A stretch of 64,000 nt of DNA from JBOGXA01 sp050694175. Lineage in GTDB: Bacteria > Actinomycetota > CADDZG01 > WHSQ01. The stretch's first letter is position 1, and every line of letters begins with the position of its first letter. Shown here piece after piece: positions 34,238 through 43,287 of the stretch. The position numbers and the translations under genes were made by a program. The notes beneath the pieces were generated by a model, which ran no database searches, was not told where the DNA came from, and was given only the letters and a program-made list of their open reading frames with translations. The stretch is from contig JBOGXA010000001.1 in the NCBI GenBank assembly GCA_050694175.1, positions 186,001-250,000 of the forward strand, in the 5' to 3' direction.

Positions 34238-35209
34238 GTGCGTGTATTGGTGACCGGCGCCGGTGGGTTCATTGGTTCCCACCTCGTCGATCGGTTGTTG
34301 AGCGAGGGAGAAGACGTCATCGGCGTCGACGACTTGTCGTCGGGCCGGCTCGCCAACCTTGCCGACGCTCGTCGCTCGAGCCTCGGCAAGTTCAGCTTTC
34401 AGCGCATCGACATCACTTCAACTGCTCTCGCCGACCTCATCAAGCGTATGAAGCCGCAGATCATCTACCACCTCGCCGCTCAGGTTGACGTTCGCAAGTC
34501 CGTCTCGGACCCGATTTTCGACGCCAACGTAAACATCATGGGAACGCTCAATCTGTTGCAGGCCGCCGCGGACGCGGGGGCCCAGAAGGTGATCTTCACC
34601 TCGTCCGGTGGGTGCATCTACGGTGAGCCCGACGAGTCGCGACTTCCGGTCACCGAGGACCAGATCTACTTGCCCGAGGCATTGCCCGAATCGCCGTATG
34701 GAGTCTCGAAGAAGGTTGCGCTCGACTACCTGCGTTACTACCGGGCGATCAAGGATCTCGACTACACCGCGCTCGCCCTCGGGAATGTCTACGGACCCCG
34801 GCAGGAACCGGCCTCCGAGGTGGGCCTCGAGGGCCAGGTGGTGGCGATCTTCTGCCGCAAGATGTTGTCCAACCGGCCGTGCACGATCTATGGGGACGGG
34901 ACACAGACGCGCGATTTCGTTTTCGTCGACGACGTCGTGTCCGCCTACGTCGCGGCCCGGGAAAGGGGCAGCGGCGAGCTGGTTAACATCGGGAGCGGAA
35001 CGGAGCTTTCGGTCAACGACCTCTATGCGAAGCTCGCGGAGTTGACGGCGGCCCGTTTCGAGCCGGTTCACGCCGCGGCCCGGCCCGGCGAGCTGCAGCG
35101 CATCTATGTCGATCGCGGCAAGGCGGCCGAGGTCTTGGGCTGGCAGCCGGTGGTGGCCCTGGACGAGGGCCTAAAGCAGACGGTGGCCTGGTTCCGCTCC
35201 ACGATCTAG
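34238..35209 (+). CDS. NAD-dependent UDP-glucose 4-epimerase-type protein
   Basis: 323-aa extended SDR starting at a GTG preceded by an ideal AAGGAGG. Motifs are VLVTGAGGFIGSHLVDRLL (NAD), YHLAAQVDVRKSV, SSGGCIYGEP, YGVSKKVALDYL (catalytic YxxxK), NVYGPRQEP and GDGTQTRDFVFVDDVV. These fit GalE/dTDP-glucose-dehydratase-like epimerases of surface polysaccharide loci. The precise substrate cannot be read. It is divergent from the nucleotidyltransferase gene and followed by a long hairpin. Confidence 0.88.
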   Translation: MRVLVTGAGGFIGSHLVDRLLSEGEDVIGVDDLSSGRLANLADARRSSLGKFSFQRIDITSTALADLIKRMKPQIIYHLAAQVDVRKSVSDPIFDANVNIMGTLNLLQAAADAGAQKVIFTSSGGCIYGEPDESRLPVTEDQIYLPEALPESPYGVSKKVALDYLRYYRAIKDLDYTALALGNVYGPRQEPASEVGLEGQVVAIFCRKMLSNRPCTIYGDGTQTRDFVFVDDVVSAYVAARERGSGELVNIGSGTELSVNDLYAKLAELTAARFEPVHAAARPGELQRIYVDRGKAAEVLGWQPVVALDEGLKQTVAWFRSTI

Positions 35210-35233
35210 AGCCGCAGCAACCGAGATAGGCGT

Positions 35234-35278
35234 TTTGGGTGCCGTGAGTGTCTCTATAGGACACTGACGGCACTCAAA
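35234..35278. terminator. 19-bp-stem hairpin between convergent genes
   Basis: Arms 35234-35252 and 35260-35278 pair over 19 positions with one mismatch and one G-T pair around a TCTATAG loop. It lies between the convergent epimerase gene (stop 35209) and the DUF3105 gene (stop 35379), where a bidirectional terminator is expected. Confidence 0.7.
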
Positions 35279-35378
35279 GGGCCTACGGCCGCGAGCCGAG
35301 GACCTCGACTGCGTGGTTGTCGTGCCTCGGTTCTGCCATGGGATGGACGGCATCCCGAGGCCCTCCCACGCCGCGTGG

Positions 35379-36041
35379 CTAGCCCTCGAACGTCGGCATC
35401 GGGATCTGGGGGTTCTCCGGCCCGCGCCCCTGGTACTCCCCGCGGAACGCATCGGCGACGTCTTCCGAGAATTCCGAGCACGACTGCATCGCGCCCCACG
35501 CCGTCATCGCGAACGCGTACGAGGAGTCGATGTCTTCGTAGGGCACTGCCAGCAACGTGACGCTCTGACGGCCCCCCTGCTTGTTGATGTAGGCCTCGAT
35601 GTCTTCGATCACCTGGCCGGACGCGTCGGGCCGGTACCAGAACACGATCTGGCCGTGTTCGAGGTTGTGGACGAATTGCTCGGGCGGGATTTGGTCGATC
35701 CCCTCGGGCGGGTTGAACCCAGGGTCGGCCGGCGCGTCGTAATGACTGCCCGACGTGGGCGGGCTCGTGCTGTAGTTGACCGGGGTGCCGTCCGGCACGT
35801 GGGACGCCTCGTCGGTCTCGACCTCCTCGATGTCCGTGCAGCCAGCCTCATTTGCGGCCACGCCAACGGGCCCGCTTTCCTCCCTGCGCTGGTACCAGAT
35901 CGCGCCGATCACGATCACTGCGATGACCGTGATGATTGCACCAGTTACAAGGTTGCGCCGGCGCGCGGCCCGCTGTTGCTCGCGCTTCCGGCGCTCCTCA
36001 GCAAGTCTCCTCTGTTGTTTGCGCTCGAGCTTCTTGCTCAC
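35379..36041 (-). CDS. DUF3105 membrane-anchored protein
   Basis: 220-aa protein from the GTG at 36041. A strongly basic N-terminal helix (KKLERKQQRRLAEERRKREQ) precedes one membrane segment (LVTGAIITVIAVIVIGAIWY), then an extracytoplasmic domain with NYSTSPPTSGSHYD and NLEHGQIVFWYRP, the motifs I associate with actinobacterial DUF3105. The His and Asp residues hint at metal binding; the function is unknown. It lies 49 bp downstream of cofE on the same strand and may be co-transcribed. Confidence 0.75.
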   Translation of the reverse strand: MSKKLERKQQRRLAEERRKREQQRAARRRNLVTGAIITVIAVIVIGAIWYQRREESGPVGVAANEAGCTDIEEVETDEASHVPDGTPVNYSTSPPTSGSHYDAPADPGFNPPEGIDQIPPEQFVHNLEHGQIVFWYRPDASGQVIEDIEAYINKQGGRQSVTLLAVPYEDIDSSYAFAMTAWGAMQSCSEFSEDVADAFRGEYQGRGPENPQIPMPTFEG

Positions 36042-36090
36042 GGCGCAAGAGGCTACCAGGATGCGAATAAGAATCGCGTCGCGTTCAGAG

Positions 36091-36771
36091 TCACCGGAAG
36101 AGATCCTCTTCGGGCGGCCGAACGATGTCGCCCGCCGCGCCCCGTCCACGCGACACCGTCGCGCCGCGCACGATCGCGGCGGGGATGCCCGCGGCCTTGG
36201 CCATCACGAGCTCGGCGGCGCCGGCGAGCTCGTCGGCCACGCATATGCGGGTGGCACCAAGCTCGCGCCCCGCGCCGTCCACTGAGCCGCGGTAGTCGAC
36301 AAACGGCTCCATTCCGGCAACCCCTATCGCCACGTTGGTCTGCCCGAGGCGCCACGGGCGCCCAAACGTATCGCTGATGATCACGGCGACATCTGCACCC
36401 GTCAGATGCAGGAGCCTAGCCTTGATGCGGCGCGCCGACAGATCTGGATCGAGCGGCAGCAGCACCACGCGCTCGCCGGCGATGTTGGATGTGTCGACTC
36501 CCGCGTTGGCGCACACGAATCCGTGCCGCGTCTCGGCGATGATCATGTCGGGCGTGGACCTGAGAACCCGGACAGCTTCTCGAAGCGCTTCGACGCGCTT
36601 GTCGGTCGAAGGTATGACGCGGCCCTCGGCCTTGGACACGATCTTGTGCGCGATCACCACGACGTCTTCGCCTGCAAGCTGCGGAGCGGCTTCAGCGACG
36701 AGCGCGGCGACATCGTCGCCCTCGACGACCTCAGGGATTCCGACAACCGGGGAGATCGTGATCGATCTCAC
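36091..36771 (-). CDS. cofE: coenzyme F420-0:L-glutamate ligase
   Basis: 226-aa CofE/FbiB N-terminal-domain protein that adds glutamate residues to F420-0 with GTP. Motifs are VVGIPEVVEGDDVAALV, VVVIAHKIVSKAEGRVI, VCANAGVDTSNI and ISDTFGRPWRLGQTNVAIG. The GTG start at 36771 overlaps the cofD stop by 4 bp, showing translational coupling. It lacks the C-terminal nitroreductase-like domain found in mycobacterial FbiB, so dehydro-F420 reduction must be done elsewhere. Confidence 0.93.
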   Translation of the reverse strand: MRSITISPVVGIPEVVEGDDVAALVAEAAPQLAGEDVVVIAHKIVSKAEGRVIPSTDKRVEALREAVRVLRSTPDMIIAETRHGFVCANAGVDTSNIAGERVVLLPLDPDLSARRIKARLLHLTGADVAVIISDTFGRPWRLGQTNVAIGVAGMEPFVDYRGSVDGAGRELGATRICVADELAGAAELVMAKAAGIPAAIVRGATVSRGRGAAGDIVRPPEEDLFR

Positions 36772-37685
36772 GCGTCGAGCAGCTCCTGCGCGAGTCGCGT
36801 GGACGCGGCATGATCCGTCATCACCGTGTCGCATGCGATCGACCGGAGACCGAGCTTGTCGATCGCCTCCTCCTCGTCTCGGTCGGCGGAATCGAGAACG
36901 AACGTGGTGGCAAAGTCCGCGTAGAGGGACGCGACCGCGGTTGCGCTCGACGCGTAGCCGAGGCTCACCAGCAACCTGTCGGCGGGCCCCTTGAGAGCCC
37001 GGCCACCGATTATCGGCGAGACCGCGAGAACGTCGGGGTGGAGGCGCAGCGCATCGCGCATCAAAGGCAGCCCAAGGATCGGCCCGATCGACAGGATCGG
37101 ATTCGATGGGCAGACGATCACCCGGTCGGCCGTCTCGATGGCGTCGAGCACGCCGGCGGCGGGCTGCGCTTCGGAGATCCCTGCGAACAGGACCTCGCCG
37201 ACTTCGGGTTCGCAGCGACGTCGTACGAAGTACTCCTGGAAGTCGAGGGTTTCGCCCTCCGCCGTCACCACGCGAGTGCGCACCGGGTCGTCGGTCGCCG
37301 GCAGGATGCGCGCCGCCACTCCGAGGCTCCGGGCGATGTCGGCCGTTACCGAGCTGAGATCATCACCCGATCGGAGCCTCTCGGTCCGATAGAGGCAGGT
37401 TGCGAAATCGCGGTCTCCGAGTTGGAACCATGCTTCTCCGCCCCTTGCCGCCAATGCCTCGACGACGGTGAACGTGTCGTCCTTGATGCCCCAGCCCCGC
37501 TCCGTATCGGCGATGCCGGCGAGCCAGTATGTGACGATGTCGATGTCGGGGCTCACGTGGGCGCCGTAGATACTTGCGTCGTCGCCGACGTTGACGACGG
37601 CCGTGAGTTCTTCTCTCAGGAGATCCTGGAGACCGATGAGCAGCTTTGCGGCCCCGACGCCTCCCGCAAGCGCTGTGACTCTCAT
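36768..37685 (-). CDS. cofD: 2-phospho-L-lactate / phosphoenolpyruvate transferase for F420
   Basis: 305-aa CofD/FbiA. It transfers a lactyl- or enolpyruvyl-phosphate from the guanosine diphosphate carrier to the deazaflavin Fo. Motifs are VTALAGGVGAAKLLIGL at the start, VVNVGDDASIYGAHVSPDID, QEYFVRRRCEP and VICPSNPILSIGPIL. ATG at 37685; in-frame sequence upstream is antisense to fbiC and not coding. Only 27 bp separate it from the divergent fbiC start, so both arms of F420 synthesis share one promoter region. Confidence 0.94.
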   Translation of the reverse strand: MRVTALAGGVGAAKLLIGLQDLLREELTAVVNVGDDASIYGAHVSPDIDIVTYWLAGIADTERGWGIKDDTFTVVEALAARGGEAWFQLGDRDFATCLYRTERLRSGDDLSSVTADIARSLGVAARILPATDDPVRTRVVTAEGETLDFQEYFVRRRCEPEVGEVLFAGISEAQPAAGVLDAIETADRVIVCPSNPILSIGPILGLPLMRDALRLHPDVLAVSPIIGGRALKGPADRLLVSLGYASSATAVASLYADFATTFVLDSADRDEEEAIDKLGLRSIACDTVMTDHAASTRLAQELLDA

Positions 37686-37712
37686 CACGGGCAGTCTAGT
37701 AGCCTGCCCAAC

Positions 37713-40112
37713 ATGACCCGACTCGAGGTCCTGGCAGAGCGCGCGGGATCGGGCCACAGACTCAATGACGACGAGGTGCGCGCGCTCGCGGACGGCATGC
37801 GCGAGACTCCTGCGCCGGCACTCGCCGCCGCGGCGCGTCTTCGGGACGAGATCGTCGGTCCATGCATCACCTACTCGAAGAAAGTGTTCGTCCCCCTCAC
37901 GAAGTTGTGCCGGGATACCTGTGGTTACTGCACGTTTGCTCATCCGCCGCGTCCGGGGGAGCGCGCCTACCTGACAATTGACGAGGTGCTCGAAATCGCG
38001 CGGGCGGGCGAGCGCGCCGGCTGCAAAGAGGCCCTGTTCACGTTGGGCGACAAGCCCGAGCGGAAGTGGTCGCAGGCGCGCGCGGAGCTCACCGCGCTGG
38101 GTTTTTCGACGACCATCGAGTATCTGATCGCAGCGTGCAAGGCGGTGCTCGACAACACTTCTCTTCTTCCGCACGCGAATCCAGGCACGCTGACGTATGA
38201 CGAGCTGACGGCCCTCAAAGAAGTCGCAGTATCCCAGGGGGCCATGCTCGAGACGATCTCCGAGCGGTTGCTTCGGCGTGGCATGGCGCACTTTGGAGCC
38301 CCCGATAAGAAGCCGGCCGTCAGGCTCGCATCGCTCGAGGACGCGGGACGAGCGAGCGTTCCGTGGACGACCGGGATTCTCGTCGGCATCGGCGAGACCT
38401 TCGAGGAGCGCGTCGACGCGCTGCTCGCGATACGCGCCGCGCATGAGCGACACGGTCACGTCCAAGAGGTGATCATCCAGAACTTCCGCGCAAAGCACGA
38501 CACGCCAATGGCGCAACACTCCGAGCCTTCTGTCGACGAAATGCGAACCACCATTGCTCTGGCGCGCCTGGTCATGGGGCCCGACGTCGGGATACAGGCA
38601 CCCCCGAACCTCACTCCGATCGAGTACGCGAGCTACATCGACGCCGGCCTGAGCGATTGGGGCGGCTTGTCGCCCGTGACGCCCGATCATGTCAACCCCG
38701 AGCGGCCATGGCCGCACCTTACGGAGCTTCAGCAGGCGACCGAAGGAAAGGGATTCACGCTACTCGAACGGCTGGCGGTCTACCCGGCCTACTGCGCGAG
38801 TCCCAATGCTCGCTCGTTGTGGATTCATCCCAGGCTGCGAGGCGCGGTGCTCGATTCAAGCGACGCGGCCGGCTACAGGCGCGCCGACGAATGGTATTCG
38901 GGGGCCGAGGTCGCTCCCCCCGAGGTCGCCTCGCTCGCCGTTAATGGCGCACTCGTGGGTGCGTGGCATGTGCCGGGGCGCGTCACCCGGAGGTCGGTGT
39001 GGACCGCACTCGATCGCGCCCGGGCCGGCGAGGAACTCGACGAGGAAGAGCTCACGCTGCTCTTCTCGACTCGGGGACGGGAGACGGAACGCCTCTATGC
39101 GGTGGCGGACGAGCTCCGCAGACTGGTTGTGGGCGACGACGTCTCCTACGTCGTGAATCGCAACATCAACTACACGAATATGTGCTACTTCAGGTGCGGT
39201 TTCTGTGCGTTCTCCAAAGGACCGAAGTCGCTGAACTTGCGCGGCGATCCCTACCTGCTTGCCGACGACGAGGTCGCTCACAGGACGCGGGAGGCATGGG
39301 AGAAGGGAGCGACGGAGGTCTGCATGCAAGGCGGGATACACGGATCCTTCACGGGACTCGACTATCTCCGTTACTTGCGGGCAGTCAAGGAAGCCGTGCC
39401 GGACATCCACGTCCACGCGTTTACTGCTCTGGAGGTGTGGCAGGGGGCACAAACACTGAACAAGTCCGTTCACGAGTTCCTAAAGGAGCTGAGGGACTCG
39501 GGATTGTCCACTCTTCCGGGGACCGCCGCCGAGATTCTCGACGATGACATCCGGGACATCATCTGCCCCGACAAAATCACCACCAGCCAGTGGTGCGAAG
39601 TTCATCGAATTGCTCATTCGCTCGGGCTACGTTCCAACGCGACGATTATGTTTGGGACGGTTGAGACCCCAAGGAACTGGGTGCGGCACCTGCTCGTCGT
39701 GAGAGACCTGGATCGAGAGCTGTCGGAAAGCTCGAGTACGGACGGGCTCTTCGAGTTCGTCCCCTTGCCTTTTGTGCACATGGCGGCTCCGATCTATCTC
39801 AAGGGAGCCGCCCGCCGCGGGCCAACGTTCGAAGAGGTGTTGAAGATGCACGCCGTTGCGCGCATCGCGCTCCATGGTCGCATCGATAACATTCAGGTGT
39901 CGTGGGTGAAAATGGGTATCGAGGGGTCTAAGCTTGCACTCCAGGCGGGTGCCAACGATCTCGGTGGCACCCTGATGAACGAGAACATCTCGCGCGCTGC
40001 CGGCGCTAGTCACGGGCAGGAACTGCGCGCTGAGGACATGGAGGGGCTGATCCGCTCCATCGGGCGTCGCCCGAGGCGGCGGAATACCCTCTACGAAACC
40101 GTACCTGCCTAA
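37713..40112 (+). CDS. fbiC: fused FO synthase (CofG-CofH)
   Basis: 799-aa radical-SAM protein that makes the deazaflavin Fo from tyrosine and the pyrimidine precursor. Two full radical-SAM domains are fused. The CofG-like half has CRDTCGYC (Cys66, 70, 73), and the CofH-like half has CYFRCGFC (Cys491, 495, 498). The second half ends with AGANDLGGTLMNENISRAAGASHGQ. Fusion is the actinobacterial arrangement; archaea keep the two genes separate. ATG at 37713 with no strong ribosome site, so a near-leaderless transcript is possible. The upstream open frame overlaps cofD antisense and is not coding. Confidence 0.95.
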   Translation: MTRLEVLAERAGSGHRLNDDEVRALADGMRETPAPALAAAARLRDEIVGPCITYSKKVFVPLTKLCRDTCGYCTFAHPPRPGERAYLTIDEVLEIARAGERAGCKEALFTLGDKPERKWSQARAELTALGFSTTIEYLIAACKAVLDNTSLLPHANPGTLTYDELTALKEVAVSQGAMLETISERLLRRGMAHFGAPDKKPAVRLASLEDAGRASVPWTTGILVGIGETFEERVDALLAIRAAHERHGHVQEVIIQNFRAKHDTPMAQHSEPSVDEMRTTIALARLVMGPDVGIQAPPNLTPIEYASYIDAGLSDWGGLSPVTPDHVNPERPWPHLTELQQATEGKGFTLLERLAVYPAYCASPNARSLWIHPRLRGAVLDSSDAAGYRRADEWYSGAEVAPPEVASLAVNGALVGAWHVPGRVTRRSVWTALDRARAGEELDEEELTLLFSTRGRETERLYAVADELRRLVVGDDVSYVVNRNINYTNMCYFRCGFCAFSKGPKSLNLRGDPYLLADDEVAHRTREAWEKGATEVCMQGGIHGSFTGLDYLRYLRAVKEAVPDIHVHAFTALEVWQGAQTLNKSVHEFLKELRDSGLSTLPGTAAEILDDDIRDIICPDKITTSQWCEVHRIAHSLGLRSNATIMFGTVETPRNWVRHLLVVRDLDRELSESSSTDGLFEFVPLPFVHMAAPIYLKGAARRGPTFEEVLKMHAVARIALHGRIDNIQVSWVKMGIEGSKLALQAGANDLGGTLMNENISRAAGASHGQELRAEDMEGLIRSIGRRPRRRNTLYETVPA

Positions 40113-40143
40113 GTGGTCCACTAAACCGGGGATGTAGCTGCCT

Positions 40144-43100
40144 ATGGCAATGTCGGAGACTGAGTTGACGCGCCCCGACCGAGGAGTTGCTGCGACGCGC
40201 GGGCCGAGCGTCCTCGCGATAGTCGTGACCCACGACGGCCGGGACTGGCTGCGGGAATGCCTGATCGCGCTTGCCAACCAGTCGTACCCGATCCTCGACG
40301 TTCTCGTGATCGACGATGCATCCCACGATCATCGGCGGCCACCGCCCCTCAAGCGGATCGTCAAGCGGCACCTGCGACGCCGGCGATGGGGGTTCATGCG
40401 CACTCCGCGCGCGCTGGGTTTCGGTGGAGCCATCAACTGGGCGCTGGCGCGTGTGAAGACCGACGCAGAGCTGCTGCTCTTCCTCCACGATGACGCGGCG
40501 CTCGATCGAAGATCGGTGCAGCGAATGGCCAGCCGCATTCGGGCCGATGATGCAACTGCGATCGTCGGCCCGAAGATCGTTTCGTGGGACGATCCCGCGC
40601 GTCTCGAGGAAGTCGGCATGGCGGCCGATCGTTTCGGCTATCCCTATAAGGGGCTTGAAGAGGGTGAAATAGACCTCGGTCAGCACGACCGGTCGGGCGA
40701 GGTCTTCTACGTCACGTCAACATGCATGCTCGTCAAGCATTCTGTTTTCAAGGAATTGCGCGGCTGGGATGCAAAGATGCGCGCGTTTGCGGAAGATCTC
40801 GATCTCTGCTGGCGCGCCAGGCTCGAAGGGCACACCGTCCGGGTCGAGCCTCGCGCGCGAGCCAGACATGCAATCGCCCTTGCACAAGGACTGAGGCAGT
40901 CGCCCTTCCGTCAACCCCGCTATTTCATTCGTCGCAACCGACTGCGAACGGTCGTTAAGAACGCGTCGACCCTGCGACTGATCGGACTCATACCGCAGTT
41001 CGTGCTTCTGTCCGTTGCGGAGATGCTCGGTTTCATAGTGCTGCGTCAGCCTCGAGATGCTCTGAACGTCGCCCGGGCTCTTGGCTGGAACCTCGTGCAG
41101 CTCCCGCAGACGCTCACCGAACGCGCGCGCGTGCAGCGACGACGGAAGGTGTCGGACCGGAAGCTGCGTCCTCTCACCGTGCGCGAATCGACGCGCCTCC
41201 GCTCGTACGCGGGGCACCGGGCGACTCGGCTCGAAGGGGCGTGGGGGCGCCGGGCCGAGCTCCTCGCCCTGCGCACGGGTCAGGCGAAGGCCCTGCGTGA
41301 ACGGCTTATGGGATGGCCGGGACTGATCGCCCTTGTCTGTCTTCTGGTGATCATCCTCGGTTTCAGGCACGTTCTGTGGGCTCCACCGACCGCGGTGGGA
41401 GAACTGCTGCCGTTCCCCGATCGATCGACTGCGCTGTGGCGCGCGTGGGTGTCGCCGTGGCACGGCGCGGGCTTGGGCGAAGCCGGGTCCGCGCCGCCCG
41501 CGTTCGCCGTGCTGGGGACCGTGCCGATGGCGCTTCTGGGCGCCACGGAAGCCGCCCAGAAGGTGCTCGTTCTCGCACTCGGACTCATTGCCTTCGTCGG
41601 CGCCTACAACCTGGTGTCGGAACTCGTGGATCGTCCGGGGCGAGTGGCGGCCGGGCTGGCCTACTCGTTCGGTGCGGTCGGTTTCGCAGGTGTGCGTGAG
41701 GGCAGGCTGGGGGCCCTCGTCTTCGGAGCGGCCGCTCCGCTCGTGTTCGGCTCGATGCTCCGGCTGGTCGGCTGGATGCGCCCGCCCGGGTTTGTTCCCG
41801 GGCGCGCCGTCGCCCGGGTTGCACTGGGAGGGGCGATCTCCGCCGCGTTCGTTCCGGGATCTCTGATCCTCTACGCGATCACAGGCGGGGTGCTGACCGC
41901 GCTTCGCGGCGCCCTCGACCGTGAGTCAAAGGCCGCACGCAGGTTCACCGCCACTGTTATCGGTCTCATTGCCGCGTGGGCCCTTCTGATGCCGTGGAGC
42001 GCGGGGTGGTTCTCGGAGGGTGGACCGCTCGGTCGCCTCGTTGGGGACGACACGTGGCGAGCGTATGCGGCCTCTTTCGAGGGCCACGGCATGACGAGCG
42101 TTCTCCTGGGCCAGACGCCCGATGGTCCGCCGTTGCTGGGGATCGCCCTGCCCCTGTTCGGACTCACGGCGGCGTTCGTGGGAGAGGGCGCTCGCCGGCG
42201 GCTGGCCCTTGCGCTGTGGACGGTTGTGGTCGTGACAGGTTTGCTGGTCGACGCCTTTGCCGCCGGGGCGCTGCGTCCGCTGGTGGCGTCGCCCACGGAG
42301 GCGGGAGTCCCTGCTGCGCTTGCTTACGCGGGGCTTGCGGGCCTGGCGGTGGGGGCCTTCAGACTGGACCTTCCCCGGCGCGGCCTCGGGTGGATCCACG
42401 CCGCGACGCTCTCCGTCCTCGCCTTCTCGGTCTTCCTGGTTGTGGCGGGGATCGCGCCCGAGATGTGGCGGGGTGGCTGGGATCCGGGGCTGACCGCCGG
42501 CGAGGACGCGGCCACGAGAGAGCAGATAACCTCACTGTTCGAGGCTGAGACCCAGCGGGAGGGGCAATTCCGGGCCCTGTGGGTCGGGGCGAGGTGGTCG
42601 TCCCCCGATCCCAGCGCGATCAGACCCCTCGGGGACCACCACCTCACGGGGGCCAGGGGGCCGGTCCTCAGCGATCTATTCGACCGGGACGCCGGCCCTG
42701 CGCCCGCCGCACTCGATCGAGCGGTGGCGTCGATCGAGCGGGGGGCAACCGACCGCGGCGGCAGGCTCCTTGCTCCATTCAACATCCTGTTCGTGATCGT
42801 TGAGCCGGGCTCCGACGAGTGGCTACGGCAGCGAGATCTTGCGCTCGTTCGGAGCGAGGGCGAGTACCTCGTGCTGCGCAACCAGCTCGAAGTGCCACGC
42901 GCCGCCGTGTTCGATCAGTTGCCCGAATTCGTGCTGGACGAGGGCGGTTCCGGCTCGCAACCTCCCGATCCGCAAACGGCCCTGAAGCAGCAAGCCACAC
43001 ACCTCTACACCGCGACTCCCGCTCGGGAGAGCGGGGTCGTCTTTCTGGCTGAGGCCGAGCATGAGCGATGGACTGCGGAGCTCGCCAGTGATCCGCTCGA

Positions 43101-43284
43101 TCGCGTCGACGGCGGATGGGCCAACGCGTTCGAGATCTCGGGCGCGGAGCGAGGGGAATTGACCGTTGAGTTTCCCGGATCTGTTAGGCACGTCGTGTGG
43201 CTGACCGTAATCGCTCTCGTATGGGTGGCCGCGATAGGGGCAGCGTTCCCTTCGCGCCGAAGCGCACGCATTGGGAAGCGATGA
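40144..43284 (+). CDS. very large GT2 glycosyltransferase with polytopic membrane domain
   Basis: 1046-aa protein. Residues about 20-250 form a family-2 glycosyltransferase: VVTHDGRDWLRECL, VLVIDDASHD, LLFLHDDAAL (DxD-like) and AEDLDLCWRARLEGHTV. From about residue 385 the protein has some ten membrane segments (first GLIALVCLLVIILGF), a long extracytoplasmic region around residues 780-1015, and a final helix (VVWLTVIALVWVAAIGAAF). It probably adds a sugar to a lipid carrier or wall polymer. It follows fbiC by 31 bp, and the DUF5719 gene begins 3 bp after its stop, so the two act together. Not obviously related to F420 chemistry. Confidence 0.85.
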   Translation: MAMSETELTRPDRGVAATRGPSVLAIVVTHDGRDWLRECLIALANQSYPILDVLVIDDASHDHRRPPPLKRIVKRHLRRRRWGFMRTPRALGFGGAINWALARVKTDAELLLFLHDDAALDRRSVQRMASRIRADDATAIVGPKIVSWDDPARLEEVGMAADRFGYPYKGLEEGEIDLGQHDRSGEVFYVTSTCMLVKHSVFKELRGWDAKMRAFAEDLDLCWRARLEGHTVRVEPRARARHAIALAQGLRQSPFRQPRYFIRRNRLRTVVKNASTLRLIGLIPQFVLLSVAEMLGFIVLRQPRDALNVARALGWNLVQLPQTLTERARVQRRRKVSDRKLRPLTVRESTRLRSYAGHRATRLEGAWGRRAELLALRTGQAKALRERLMGWPGLIALVCLLVIILGFRHVLWAPPTAVGELLPFPDRSTALWRAWVSPWHGAGLGEAGSAPPAFAVLGTVPMALLGATEAAQKVLVLALGLIAFVGAYNLVSELVDRPGRVAAGLAYSFGAVGFAGVREGRLGALVFGAAAPLVFGSMLRLVGWMRPPGFVPGRAVARVALGGAISAAFVPGSLILYAITGGVLTALRGALDRESKAARRFTATVIGLIAAWALLMPWSAGWFSEGGPLGRLVGDDTWRAYAASFEGHGMTSVLLGQTPDGPPLLGIALPLFGLTAAFVGEGARRRLALALWTVVVVTGLLVDAFAAGALRPLVASPTEAGVPAALAYAGLAGLAVGAFRLDLPRRGLGWIHAATLSVLAFSVFLVVAGIAPEMWRGGWDPGLTAGEDAATREQITSLFEAETQREGQFRALWVGARWSSPDPSAIRPLGDHHLTGARGPVLSDLFDRDAGPAPAALDRAVASIERGATDRGGRLLAPFNILFVIVEPGSDEWLRQRDLALVRSEGEYLVLRNQLEVPRAAVFDQLPEFVLDEGGSGSQPPDPQTALKQQATHLYTATPARESGVVFLAEAEHERWTAELASDPLDRVDGGWANAFEISGAERGELTVEFPGSVRHVVWLTVIALVWVAAIGAAFPSRRSARIGKR

Positions 43285-43287
43285 GGG

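Noticed and set aside
36810..37712. Open frame continuing upstream of fbiC for about 900 bp
   Set aside because: It is antisense to cofD, has no FbiC homology, and a normal FbiC N terminus begins at ATG 37713.
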